Shown here one piece after another: positions 45,242 through 57,445 of a DNA stretch of 64,000 bases (within the stretch, counting starts at the first letter, position 1; each line of letters starts with the position of its first letter). A program made the position numbers and the translations under genes. The notes beneath the pieces were generated by a model. The model searched no databases and was not told the DNA's origin. It saw only the letters and a list, made by a program, of their open reading frames with translations. This DNA comes from Poronia punctata (lineage: Eukaryota; Ascomycota; Sordariomycetes; Xylariales; Xylariaceae), in NCBI GenBank assembly GCA_022579005.1, contig MU401499.1:1-64000 (forward strand), given 5' to 3'.

Positions 45242-48200
45242 CCCATTACCTGTTGCTTCTTGCTCACCCCACTTTCTTCCTGGCTCCTACTCGTACATGT
45301 AAGTACTTACTACAAATGTTGATGATTGTCCCACTATTCGCCCTTTAATCCTTTACCTTTTGCAAACTGTCGCTCGCTGCAACCAGCTCCTCTTGCGTTG
45401 AAACTTAGTAGCCTTCGTGCTTGTTTCGCTTATATCGCGGTGAGATTCGGACACGGTTCTTGTATGTTTTGTCAGATTAGACCAATGCTGATTACTCGTC
45501 GCGCTTCGTCGCACCTCACAAGCGAATGCCAAAGAGGGGGACAGGAGGACCAACGTGCAAATGCAATGGTCAGCCGTGCAACCCCACGACTATCCGGGTC
45601 CCTCTAAGAGAAAATCAAGGGTCGAAGAGACTCTAGGCGTTGACCAAGATGACTTTAAGCTCAGTGCATTTGCAAAGGCTTGCCATGCAACTTTTAGGTT
45701 TTGGTGAACTTCCCGCGATGCGTCCGAACAAATTAGTTGCAGGCTTAGGGACTGGGAGGTACTTTGTCTACAAAATGGACTTTGTCGTAAACCAGAAGAA
45801 GCTGATGTAACGGCGTGTCTTGGACCAGTCTGTGAATGCGAAACCCGGCAGCCGCTATCCTTAATGGGAGTAGAGAATCAAGGTGAACAGATTGCTGGTT
45901 ACTTATTAAGAGGACGGCAGAGTCAGAAGATGGCTGAGTAAGCGTGAGAAGGATGAGAAGCGTGAGAACCAGAAGACATGAAAAAGCACCACCTAGGTTA
46001 GGTCACGATTTTCAATCCACGATAAGAGGTAAGAGAGGGATCGTGTGGCGTTATTGTAGCAGATGGAGACGAGGACATGAGTTTCTTACGGTCCCTCCTG
46101 TGTGTGTTGTGTGAGTGAGATTAGATACCGGTGCGTTGAGAAGCAGACAGGTTATGATTGGATTGGTGAGAATGATTTCGGATATACGAGATCTGATTGT
46201 TTTCCTTGTAGCTGCAGCAAGAGAGCAGTAAGGTTAGATGAATTCCGGTGTACGCCAGACGGAGAGCTTCCCACTCTTCTTCTATTCTTTTCTTTTCCAC
46301 GGTACCTACCTCTGGGGTACCTGCCATATAACTTTGTCCATGTAGACGCCACCTAACAGCTTCACGACGACCCCTTCCACTCATGCCTACCTAGATTCCT
46401 TCCGAGGCGTGTTATATTACTAAGTGTGGATATCAATGGGTGAGTAGCTAGATCGCGATGATGATGATGATGATGATGATACCCCGTACTGCCGGTCACG
46501 GCCTGTATGTCCCGTATCATCATGCATGGTCATGTCCTCGATGTTTTGCTGGTTGAGAGGAACATCAACGGACAGGATTATACCTTGTCCCACGGTACCT
46601 ACCTGTCTTGAACCATAGGTAGGACCTGGGCTAAGCATGTAGCTTGCGGGTTGGCGAGAACAACAGTCCTTGGAGTTTGGACATAGGCAGCTAATGATGC
46701 GCTCCTGAACGGACTGATGAACTCGCTGGGCTTGGGTGGATGGGGAATGACAAGACAAGAGGGCGTTGTGGGGATGGAGAAAAAGCCTGTGTTGAAAAAA
46801 AAAGCCACGAGGTGAGGGAGGGACAGGCTAGACTGGATCAAAATAACGGACCAATAGATCCAGACCGGCATGCATGGAAACAAGACGCGGCCGGATCACG
46901 AAACGCACCTCAACCAGTCCGAGCTCTTCCCATTTGCTCCGCCTCCAACGATCCCTAGTCCTCAGATCCCTGTTACCGAAGATATCCATGCAGCCAATGG
47001 AAATTCATGTCAGGGTTTGCCCGCAACCGGAAAGGGACAGTGGGGACATTATCCATACAGTGAGTGTGCACCCGTGGGCCGTTACCTCTATGACCATTCT
47101 TAGCTGATGTAGGCACTTTACTTACCTAACTTATCTACTCCAAAGCTTTTATACAGACAGACGACTAGCTGGTATCACATAAGATACGTGTTTCCAATAT
47201 GCTACTACAGCCTTCTTTCTACAAGCGTGATCCTCTCTCAATCTTGTCCCAAGAACACAATAGACAACCCACACCATTTTTTGATACCTATCGATCGTTG
47301 ACACTGCAGAAAGTCAAGGTAACGACTGCGGGAAGATCAGTCCAGGCGCAGCTCCTCCACCTTTGCCCAGGCGCTACTTTATCTAATGAAATCCAACCCC
47401 CAAGTTTGGTACGCGAAACCCGCCACTAAATGCCGCTAGCCAATTACTTTACCAATGCGTGTTTCTTCATTTGCGTACGACCTCAGTAGACGTGTCCTGG
47501 ACGTGTCTGGTTTAATTGGTTGAGTACAGGTTTAATTTGATATGATCAAGTGCATTTCTTCCTTACCAGTTGGTACTCGTAGGTACGAGTATCATGACAA
47601 TAGTTGCGCTCGTCCAAGCTGAGCTCCCTCAGCTTGGTAAAATACGTCTTTTGGATTCATAATGGCGGAAATCTAATACGAGTAAACAACAGCCCATCAA
47701 CTAGGTTAGGTAGTCGTCCAGATATCGACAACGACTTCGTAAAGCCACATGTGGGTAGGTATATATATATAGATAACGAGCTCAGTACACGTACAGGGGG
47801 AAGTTTTCTATTCCAGACTAGCTGGTCGTGCCTTGAATAGTAGAGGTAGGTAGGTAGGTAGTGTTTAGACAACGTTCAGGGGAGGTAACCTAGCAATCAA
47901 ATCCGCACACAAGAAAATCTACCTCCGAGTATCTATCTTTCTAACCTTACCTACTCTTCTCCGCCGGGAATGCGGAATGTCAATGAGTACGAGCACACGT
48001 ATAACCCGCGGCATGAGTCTCTCTTACCTCTAGGGTAAGTTTGCCCGTCAGATAGTATAGTATAGTCACGTCACGACGACAGGAAGAACACACCATTATA
48101 AGGTGTGTAGCTTGGTATTATTCATCTGTGATATTGGGAGCATACATACATGAGAGAGATATCTTCTGTAGACTGCCTACCTAAGAAGAAATTATACTAG

Positions 48201-48670
48201 CTAGGATAAATGTACATGTCCTTCGCCCGTCTGAAAACTGTCTCTGGATGTTATTTCAACCTACACGTTTTGAACTGTCTCCAAGGTTCTTATAAAATAG
48301 AATACTTACCAAGTCTTGAATCACATAAAACCTATTTCTTTCTACTATATAATACGTACAAAATACTAAGGGTAAAAGCAAACGACCTATACGTGCATGT
48401 ATCTTTTAACATGACTACCACTTATGTGTACTTATTTCTGTACATCGCACTAATCACACAGCATTTTTCGCCAGTTTTCTATTAAACAAGTTCAAATTAT
48501 TTATCTAATCTATCCACCTCCTCATATGTAAATATTCGCATGATAAGTACTTAAGATCCTAGGTTAGAAAAAGGGGTTGTTTCATAAACCCATAACTAGC
48601 AAAGGAGTGACAAGAAGGGAAGAGAAGAAGGATCTGTTGAAGAATTATACACCACGTCATCGGGGAAACT
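45242..48670. other. 3.4 kb intergenic, no gene seen
   Basis: The left end is the INO80 promoter side (TACTCGTA at 45288). Frames of 60-112 codons around 46-47 kb are unsupported. It holds a (GAT)n run at 46456-46480, a (GGTA)n run at 47844-47861, and three TACTCGTA/TACGAGTA words at 47574, 47584 and 47677. The right end is 3' of the repeat-rich secreted protein. Confidence 0.45.
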
Positions 48671-50834
48671 TTACGCTCCTACGAGACGATTCCAAAAGTT
48701 TTTCCATCCGCTGTTCTCATTCTCATGCTGGGCGGGATGATGCCAGTGCCCTCCTCCGCCGTGCCTGACGGGATAGGAATCTTCCACAGGATAGGGGTCA
48801 ACTGGGTAGGAGGAGTCTACGGGGTAAGGGTCGACGGGATATGCCGGGTAGGCCTCAGTTGGGTATGATGTTGGGTAGGAACTGGACACGACGCCGGACA
48901 AGGTCGCAATAGTAGTCGGCTCAGAGGCTGTCGCTGCATCGGTAGCGGAGGAGAACGAGGGCGATACCGTGCTAGTCGATAGCGTCGTGAAAGTAGTGGG
49001 TTCAGAGGCTGTTACGGCATCCGTCGATGAAGCAAAGGAGGATTCTGGCAAGATGAAGCAGTATGTTGCTGTACCGTATCCAGCTACGCATGTAGTGCTT
49101 GCTGTTGGGATTGGCACCGAGCTGGCAGGTGCATCCGAGTCAATGCTACTGCTACTGCTGATGGCGGTGGTAGTGGTCAGTGAAGCGGAAGCTGTCACGG
49201 CGTCCGTGCTCCCAGTCGTGAAGGGCGAGCTGACAGGTACATCCGAGTCAGTGCTGCTGCTGCTGCTGCTGCTGCTGAGTGAAGCGGAAGCTGTGACGGC
49301 ATCTGTGCTCCCGGTCGTGAAGGGCGAACTGGATGCTGTGATGGTCGAGGTGAAAGTTTGTGGAGTTGGGAAACTGCTGATTGGGTACACTGAGACGGGG
49401 TATGATGAGTAAGAAAGGGTACCCGTAACAGCGTCGGTACTTCCCGTGGTGAAGAATGAAGCTGAGCTTGAGGGAGTACCAATTGGAAGCGTCAGTGTGC
49501 TCGTACTCGGACCGGCGCTCTGTGCGGAAGATTCGGACCCAGACAAGGTAGGTAACGAGGATGGAGCGTCGTTACTGTCGGAGAAGGACGGACTGCTAAC
49601 GACCGGTGTATTACTGAAGGATGGGGTAGGATACCCAGAAACAGGATATCCTGAAACAGGATATCCAGAGACGGGGTATCCAGAGACGGGGTATCCAGAG
49701 ACAGGATGCACAGAGGTAGGGAAAGCAGAAGTCGGCGCCGTCACACCATCAGTACTTCCCGTAGAGAAGAATGGAACGCTCGAAGAGCTCGCGCTACCTG
49801 GGTTGATGACTGGCGTGGGTGTCCCCGTGACGATAGAGAAGCATTCAGTGTATGAATACGTGCTTTCTCCATTGACGGGGTAGGTTACGCACGTGGTAGA
49901 CGGGCTAACCAAGCTCGAGGAAACCACCGGGGCGGAGATGGTAGCGCTGGATGTGAAGCTAGCAGATGTGCCGACACTTGACGATGCTGTCACTGGGGAA
50001 TCGGACGAGGCAAAGGTTGGAGTTTGATCGAACGTTACTGTAAAGGTCACCGTCTGGGTGGATGTGGAATTGACGATGGGGTTCCGAATGCTTGACGCTG
50101 TCCCGTTCGCGGGGCGAGTGAACGTATATACCGGGTAGCTTGGGCCGACGGAAATGGTTCTTGTTGATGTCAATGTACCAATGACTCCGGAGTTTGTTGG
50201 TCCTTCCGACGAGACCGGGTTTGTTGAGACGGGCAATGCGGTCTCGGTGGTGGTTCCGGACTGTATGAAGGATTGACCGGTACCGCTGATCGTTGAAGAG
50301 GGTGCCGAAACAGATGACCCAGTGCTATTGTTGTCAGCATACGTAGGTACCCAACGGTATCCTAGAAACGGAATTGCTCACCCGAAAGCCAACGAGGTTG
50401 AATTAGTAAACCATGGGCCCGTCGAGGTAGAAGAGTCTTCAATGGCCTGTGTCGGGATGACGGTAGCGGTGACACCGGAGATGACGGTTATTGTGGTAGT
50501 GCCGTTGGCATATCCGAAAGTGAGGGTCCCGAGAGAGGCAAGAGAAGAGGATGAACCCCCGACTGCCGATGTAAGAGACGTCCCATGGGTACTAGTAGAG
50601 GGCGAGGGCACAGCGGACTCTTCAGAACATCCGACCGTTACAGTTACGGTAGCAGGCGCGCACCCAAGGCCACAAACAGTCACTGTAGAGGTGACGGTTT
50701 CGACTTGCGAGAGGGCATCAATGAGCGAAGGGCTGTATAGTAAGTAAGTTAGCAGTGTAACTTTTGACGCTTTGTAGTCGAGAGTAGACGACCTACCCTA
50801 GACCCAAGAGGGCCAAGCTGGTGATGGACCGCAT
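48671..50834 (-). CDS. Secreted Ser/Thr-rich repeat protein
   Basis: Three exons on the minus strand: 50834-50797, 50732-50382 and 50324-48671; 680 residues. The splice of exons 1 and 2 creates the signal peptide MRSITSLALLGLGPSLIDALS. Most of the rest is Ser/Thr/Val/Pro-rich, as in heavily O-glycosylated wall or surface proteins. Repeats include about five tandem copies of SGYPV, several copies of FTTGSTDAVTASAS-like units, paired blocks of the type TTC..Y..CF, and YPVDPYPVDSSYPVDPYP near the end. The C-terminus (GWKNFWNRLVGA) is amphipathic rather than a GPI signal, so it is probably not lipid-anchored. No catalytic domain is seen. A cell-wall or adhesion role is inferred from composition only. 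Confidence 0.82.
49628..49706 (-). repeat. 15-bp coding tandem repeat (SGYPV)
   Basis: About five copies of a 15-bp unit (GGATATCC(A/T)GA(A/G)AC-type on the plus strand) encode the SGYPV array of the secreted protein. The unit length is a multiple of three, so copy-number change keeps the frame. Confidence 0.85.
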
Positions 50835-53800
50835 CGCGACAGGAACGCAACAAGTTTTGCGGGCTACTAGCTGGGAAAAGAACGAATGTATGAAGCCCCG
50901 AGAGATGTCCACTAGTTGATGTCGACGTCCATTTGACAGGAAGACGGAGCGCCATCATATTTATATGTGACCGACCTTTTATGGCTTTTCTTAACCCAGT
51001 CAATATTCGACATCTCATTTACACCAAGCCCACATCCCAGTTGACAGGCGGTTTGCCAGCCGCGTCTTCCAGCTTAGTATGATTATTATTGACCGGGAGT
51101 AGGGAGGAGGGAGGAGGGAGCAGGGAACCGGACCCGATGCCGTCCAGGATAAAAAAAAGACGTGGATGTATGCAGATCCCCGTCGGGAGCAGGCTGAGCT
51201 CTGACAGCATCGTGAACAGTGATTCAAGAAGAGAGATGACAATGTGGGGTTGTAAATCTCAATTCTCGTCTAGCAAGCCACTGATACGCATAATCTCCTG
51301 AGTATATGCGTATAACAGATGTTCTGGGTGAGTATAATTCAACCAAGTGTTACCTGAGCCCAGAGCCCATTTGTCAAGGTAGGTCGAGCCGATGACATGG
51401 TTGAAGTCTCTAATATGGGTGTGTATGTTGGTCCGTTTTTTTGTCGTAGCTTGAGAAGCCGGGCTCTCTGTTGGCAGAATGGAGAGCGCAACTCGAGAAA
51501 GATAGAGTCGAGTCCAATATACGCATACTGGACTAGGTAGTTTAGTTGCCCGATAGTCACTCACCGTCGAATTACCTACTCCTACGACAAGAAGTATCAA
51601 CGCCCCTCTACATGCAGGTACATTATACAAACTTCTGTTTGGACGCGGAAGCAACGGATATCTCACGGGTAATCCGCCCTGCCCCTGCCCAGTGCGCACC
51701 GATAAGAAAGTACGTGCAGAAGTCGGTACTACCGGTATGTGATATGTACTCGTACGTGCCTGCCAAGCAAACAGCCATGTAATGAGAAGGCGTATATTAA
51801 TATGCAGGCTACCAGCCAGACCCAAGATACGAGATTTGTTAAATTGAACGTCAAAGACAACTACGGCAGCTTATTTAATAGCCAGGTCCGCTTGCGCAAA
51901 CAACGTTTCAACAAGCTCAGTCTAGCTGCATGGTTTTGCTGTAGGTTAGGTAGTTTGCCATGCGTTTCCATGCTGTTAGCCGTGCCTCGTTTCTGGTATA
52001 TCCGAAATTCAGGAGGATATAGCCTTAGGGAAGGGGGGGACGAATGGCAATTAATTGTCCGCGTCGGCATACGTGTTTGCAGGTATCAAGCACACGTGAA
52101 CTTGTCGTGTCATCCCTTAAAAAGCCCAAGTACCTACTTTATGTACTCGTACATTTCTTCACAGACAGAAGCTCCTCGATGTCTTCTTCCCAATGGGACA
52201 CCTAGGTCTTGTATGTTGAGGTCGGTAGAGTGTCTGAGTGTGTCGTAGGCAGGTAGTGTTCAAGATGTAGGTACCTGCAGCGGCCTGTTCCGGATTTAAG
52301 ATCTTGCCGAGGGTATACAGCATTTATCAGTATGGTACGAGGCGAGTATTATCCCGGCTTTACAGGAAAGAAACAAACAGAACGAAACGAAACAAACTAA
52401 AAAGTATAATAGTGGGATGTAAAAGCTAAGAGAGAAAGGTTGTCTGTAGAGGTAGGTAGAGGCAGGGATTGCCGATGGGTGTGTACCAGCAGATGGAAAT
52501 GGGAAGTGCGAGATGGGTGCAGTGTTTTTTGTACAACGTTTTACCGATTCTAGCGTGATGTTGTGACTTCGAAGATCTCCAAACATCAGTCAATCTAGGT
52601 TAGTTAGTAGTTCCAAGAGGAGATTAGGCGCTGAGGGAAAGATTGAACGATCAAATAAATAAATTCAACACCTCGAAAGGATCCGGATATGGTAAGATAT
52701 TAATACACGTATGTAACCTAGATTCCGTTATTTGCTAACCCATCAAAGCCGGCGGCCCAACTACTGAATGGAAGGGACCAACACATTTTCAGAACGCACG
52801 TGGGACGAGATGGCTACCTGCTTCAGGTGTGTGTGGGAGTGCAGAATGTACGAGTAGATGGCCCCAGCCACGGATAACCGAAACCAGTCATGTTGTACCG
52901 GGCATGCGCAAGTGGTATTAGGTAAGGTAATGTAAGTAGGTAGTTAGTCAAGTTGGCAGGAAATAAGAGATGCATACGACCTGCACGGTGTTAAACCGGC
53001 AGGGGAGATTCGTACATTTTATTCTCTCTCGCTCTTTCTGGTCGGCGCTTCCCATCAAGCCTCAAGGAAGGTAGGTAGTAGTCGAGGCAAGTACGAGGCC
53101 CCTTAGCTTAGCTTATCTAACAAACAGGTGCTTACTCACTTTCATCTTAAGGCGAGACAGACAATCAGACCAGCATCACTACCTACCTACATACCTAAGG
53201 TATTCAACAAACCAAAATTCCCGAGTCCATTGTTTCGAATTTGAATCACCGTCTAATTCACTAGTACTTTGGATCTATCTATCAAAGTCGCGACATCGAC
53301 ACCTAGCCTACTGATAGACAAAACACATACTGCAGTACCAAGGAACTCGACTACCTCAGGCATAGGTAGAAAACAAATCAATCCAGTTTGACTGAGTGAC
53401 TGAACTGGTCCTGCCGCTTGACTTGTGAAAAACCCTTAGTTAGGATATAGGCCGACGGATGCATCGACCCGTCATACTAGAGATGGAAGTTTTTTCGTGG
53501 ACACGGGACGTTGCATAACCGAGATTTCATCGAGTCGGTCTACGACAGTTTAATCAGCGGCGTCCGGACAAAGGCGAGACTTTTTTTTTTTAATTGTTAG
53601 TACTGGTCATAGACACATTTACAGACCCCGAGTACGGACTACTTATCCGCACTTACTCGTACATCACATACTCTAACACATTGTTAAGTCTAGATCTAAC
53701 AAATGTAGTCGACAAAAGGTGTATATCGAGTCGTTGATGCCGCACATGACACAGTGTAGGACCTACTCGTAGGTACGACGGCTGCGAGAGTTAGAATAGC

Positions 53801-55529
53801 AGGCATCACCATGTAGCCGTCATATTGGTAGGCTGGCCACTTGCTTCATCTGGCTGTATACAGCTAGCTCTGAGATTCTGCATGAGCTCTCGTTCGTCGG
53901 CTGTGTACCTACTATGTACCTACTTTTGCATTCGTCTACGAGCAGGGATGAAAAGCGTGGGCTAATCTACTCGTATATTGTAGATATTAAGAGTAATGTC
54001 ACGCGACGAATCATGCCAGAGATTCTGCTACAAAACCTTTCAACCTGAGTCTAGAAGACCAGTATGGTCTCACCTGATAGACTACTATTAGAGGAAATGA
54101 GGAAGACGCCAACAGTTAGGACTGCGAATGAATCGAGCAGATATCATACTACACCCTACACACATCTGCTGCGAGACAGCATGATGCACACTCGACGCAG
54201 CCTTGTCGTCGGGGAGAACCTGAACAGCCACATCTTCAAATACGAGGCACCGTTTAATCATAAATGAAGCCATAGTTATCCTGATCTGGACTCCAGACGT
54301 GTTACATTAGCTCATCATCGTACGTTGATTGATATGTACGATGCATTTTGCTTTCTGTTCCTGCATCCGCCTGCTTCTTACCGCCCAGGAAGCACGTTGG
54401 AGAAAAAAAAAAGAATAGTCCATTCAGCTGACAGACAGACATGTAGACCATGTGATAGAAGATGAAAGAAGGAAGCCCCCTTTCGCCTCTTTCGTATGTT
54501 TGTGTGTGTAGATGGATTACAGAAGTAAACGGGTGACTGGTTCAAGGTCTCAGCCTCATGACAGCTTATTGGTTAGACACTGCCGTACTTGCTTGCTCGC
54601 TCGAGAGCCTTTAGGCAAAAGCAACGATGGCTTTCGACTTTTGAATGAACGGCCATACCCGCGTCATCCAATCCCGTACCCCAGACTCCCAGAGACTAGG
54701 ATTGCGGCGGCGGTAGTTGAAAGTTTGAAACTACGTAATTCGATGGGGAGGTGAAGATAGGAGCAATACCTAGCTTAACTTGTATCTCGCCCCCGTCGAC
54801 GCCGCCTCCAAGGGGCTGCGATTGAAGCCGGGGAAAGTAGAGGAAGAAAAAAAACCCATACATGAACAATTACAAGACTATCCCTATCCAACTTCATGCC
54901 GTAGAAGCAATACGCCACACCTTCTTTGTAATGTAAGGGGGAAAAAATCAAGGAAAAAGAAACCAAAACAAACAATCTGTAGATACCGCTCTCAACATTC
55001 TCCCCCCCCCATCACGGGAACGAACCGCAAATCTCCGATGGGCGCGGAGCCTCGATGTTTCAGAGACAAGTCATTCTTTAGCCGCCACTAGTCTGACGAA
55101 CTAGCATTGGAGGACATTCCAACTTTAGATTTTTTTCAAAAAAAAAAAAAGGCACAGGAAAGCAATCATGCTAGGTTAGCAGCTACGGTAGCGAGACAAG
55201 ACAACAAAGTGACGATGTGGGTGAGAAAAGCGGTGGGAGAGGGGGCGAAAGAAAAAAATCAAGGCAGAAGGTTTCTAACAAAAAAAAAGGAAAAAGAAAA
55301 AAAAAAAAGACACGAGAGACTCAGACCACCCTTACCGTCGTCCCTTTCCAAATCAATATATAAACCTGACCGACGACCAACCTTTCAACCGAAAACTTTC
55401 TTCTCTCTCTCTCATCAGCAAGCAATCAGCCCAATCAAACAAACCCATCATTCGCTCTTCTAATAGACATATATATATATACCCTCATTTTTTATAAATA
55501 ACCCTTCACCTCAACAACAAACAATCAAG
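50835..55529. other. 4.7 kb gene-free stretch
   Basis: No gene supported. The longest frame (188 codons, minus, 51259-51825) has unlikely composition and no splice context. The region is rich in TACCTA/TAGGTA and holds six TACTCGTA/TACGAGTA words (51747, 52144, 52849, 53654, 53764, 53968). The last 500 bp contain A-rich tracts and the hydrophobin promoter. Confidence 0.45.
55357..55529 (+). promoter_or_regulatory. Hydrophobin core promoter and leader
   Basis: A TATATAAA box lies at 55357-55364, 166 bp upstream of the hydrophobin ATG. It is followed by a pyrimidine tract (TTCTCTCTCTCTCATC, ~55398) and a CA/A-rich leader. This is the classic order for strongly expressed fungal genes: TATA, CT-rich start region, CAA-rich leader. 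Confidence 0.65.
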
Positions 55530-56083
55530 ATGCGTTTCGCCGTCGCCACCGTTCTCGCCTTCGCCTTTGGCGTCATGGCCGCTCCTTCTCCCCAGGGAAT
55601 CCCCTCCGTTCCCGGCGACGTCACCGTCGGCCAGGCCGGCGATACCTGCGGCCGTGACTTTGAGCTGAGCTGCTGCAACAAGGTCAAGCAGACTGGTGAT
55701 ACCAACATCTCTCCCAGCGGTCTTTTGGCCGGTCTCCTGGCCGGTACCCTCGCCGACGGAGATCTTGATCTCTTCGGTGGCTGCTCCAAGCTCGATGTTG
55801 CTGCCCGTATGTTCTCTCCCTCCCTCCCCGCCTTCCTATCTGATCGGCAAAAAAAAAAAAAAAAAGGATTCTCTAACATGAAATAGTCATCGGTGTGGAC
55901 GACCTCCTCAACTCCCACTGCAAGCAGACCGCCGCTTGCTGCCAGCACTCCGGCACCTCGCAGGTAAGCAGACAACTACTTGACAGTCTCCAACTCTTCA
56001 TGGAATCACATATCTAACTTTCCTCATAGGACGGCCTCGTCAATGTCGGCCTCCCTTGCGTCGCCCTCGGTGGATTACTGTAA
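55530..56083 (+). CDS. Class I hydrophobin
   Basis: Three exons, 55530-55806, 55887-55963 and 56030-56083; 135 residues. Signal peptide ~1-18 (MRFAVATVLAFAFGVMAA). Eight cysteines are in the hydrophobin order: C40, C48-C49, C85, C104, C110-C111 and C128. The spacings 7/35/18/5/16 fit class I rather than class II. GGCSKLDVAALIGVDDLLN and the LVNVGLPCVAL end are typical. Hydrophobins are secreted, self-assemble at air-water interfaces, and coat spores and aerial hyphae. The long C3-C4 loop is rich in Gly/Leu/Ala. Intron 1 contains a run of about 17 A, which is prone to length change. The gene has its own TATA-type promoter. Confidence 0.95.
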
Positions 56084-57445
56084 ATGCAACCGTCGCAAAC
56101 CTCTCTCTCCTTGGTACGAGTTGCATATAATAGCCGGGTCGGTATTTGGGTAATTTTGCGACATATCATTAGGGGCCGTTGGGAATCTGTTCGGGGAGGG
56201 AGGGATGTATTTGTGTCTGTCCATTTTCGTCTTCTACTGTCTCATTAGAGCGAGAAGTGGTGCTTGAAATTTTCTTGGGCTGCCATGAAAGCTCTATTAG
56301 TTCGACAATCCAACTAGAGTCACTCCTTTACCTGTCGACGAATTGCTTCCTTTCTGGGCAAATTACTTCCGTCATGAATTCTATTTCGTGCTTTATATAC
56401 AATATCGTTGTGACAACTTTTCTATAAACATCTGTGTCAACTTGGCTCACATAACGGTGAACTTGAATCTGTGCGCCTGCATTGCCTCCCTAGGCCTGCG
56501 TTGTGAACACCATGACTTACTATCGCTTGCTCAAGTCAACTTGCCACGGAGGCGCCCATACTTGTCTAGCATAGCTCGTTCTTTGTTTCGTAGTTCCGTG
56601 ATAGTCTCCGTCATTGGAATCCCACAGTCCAATGATACCTTCTAGCGCGCTTTCCATTCCAAAACCTTGTCTCAACCTCTTGTCACAACCCTTCTCCATA
56701 TCGTGTCTTAGTTGTAACATAGTAAGCCACTCGGTCGTTATCCGGAGCTAAAGACTGAGCGAGCTGGCCCCTGCATTTCATGAACTTGCTTCGTATGCAT
56801 ATTGCCGCTCAAGACAAGAGATCATGATACGTTCATCATGCCCTATATTGTCGGCTACTTTTAAAAAATAAAGGGCTTGGTCCATTAATACCGAGTGTTC
56901 CCCGCTGAGAAGACATGTCTGCTAAAAGTGCCCCCCATCCTGCGGCCTATCCTGCGGCCCCTAGTTGAGGCGACAGCTGGACTGACTTGAAAAATCGGGC
57001 CATGCCTGGCCGATATCCGTAATGAGCGTCGCGACTCATAGTATTCATAGTAAAGGGGTTATAAGTTGCCGCCGTGGCCACCGGGCGACGCTCCAGATAT
57101 TTCGCGGCGCTGCCCTTGCCTCGTCTTACGGTGCACCCGGGCCCCACTGAAGTCTCAACTGTTATTAGTCATACGACTGACCATACCCGCAAAGGAAACC
57201 CCAATCCTCTGGAGCATGATATTAGCTCACAAAATGAGATTCTGTATATATATTGCCCGGGTTGCGGCGGAAGTGAACAAGCTGAGCCAAGCCTATCAAG
57301 ATGGCATGATCCATGGCTGCTCCGGTTTCTGATATTAAAACTGCGCTGGTTTTAATCTCGAATCCGCAGGTTGCTTTCATCGCTTTTTATATGCATATTA
57401 TCCAGCCCAGCGGGATGACGTCAAAATGAGGTGACATGAAAAGCC
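56084..57445. other. Convergent intergenic spacer
   Basis: 1.36 kb between the hydrophobin (+) and the zinc-cluster regulator (-). No gene seen. A TGACGTCA word lies at 57416-57423, next to the 3' end of the regulator, where its position argues against a promoter role for either gene. Confidence 0.5.

Noticed and set aside
46599..46883. 94-codon minus-strand frame with hydrophobic start
   Set aside because: It looks like a signal peptide at first, but the rest has no domain or splice support.
51259..51825. 188-codon minus-strand frame
   Set aside because: Longest unexplained frame in the 51-55 kb gap, but the composition is uneven, there is no recognisable motif and no promoter or intron logic. 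It could be revisited with RNA-seq.
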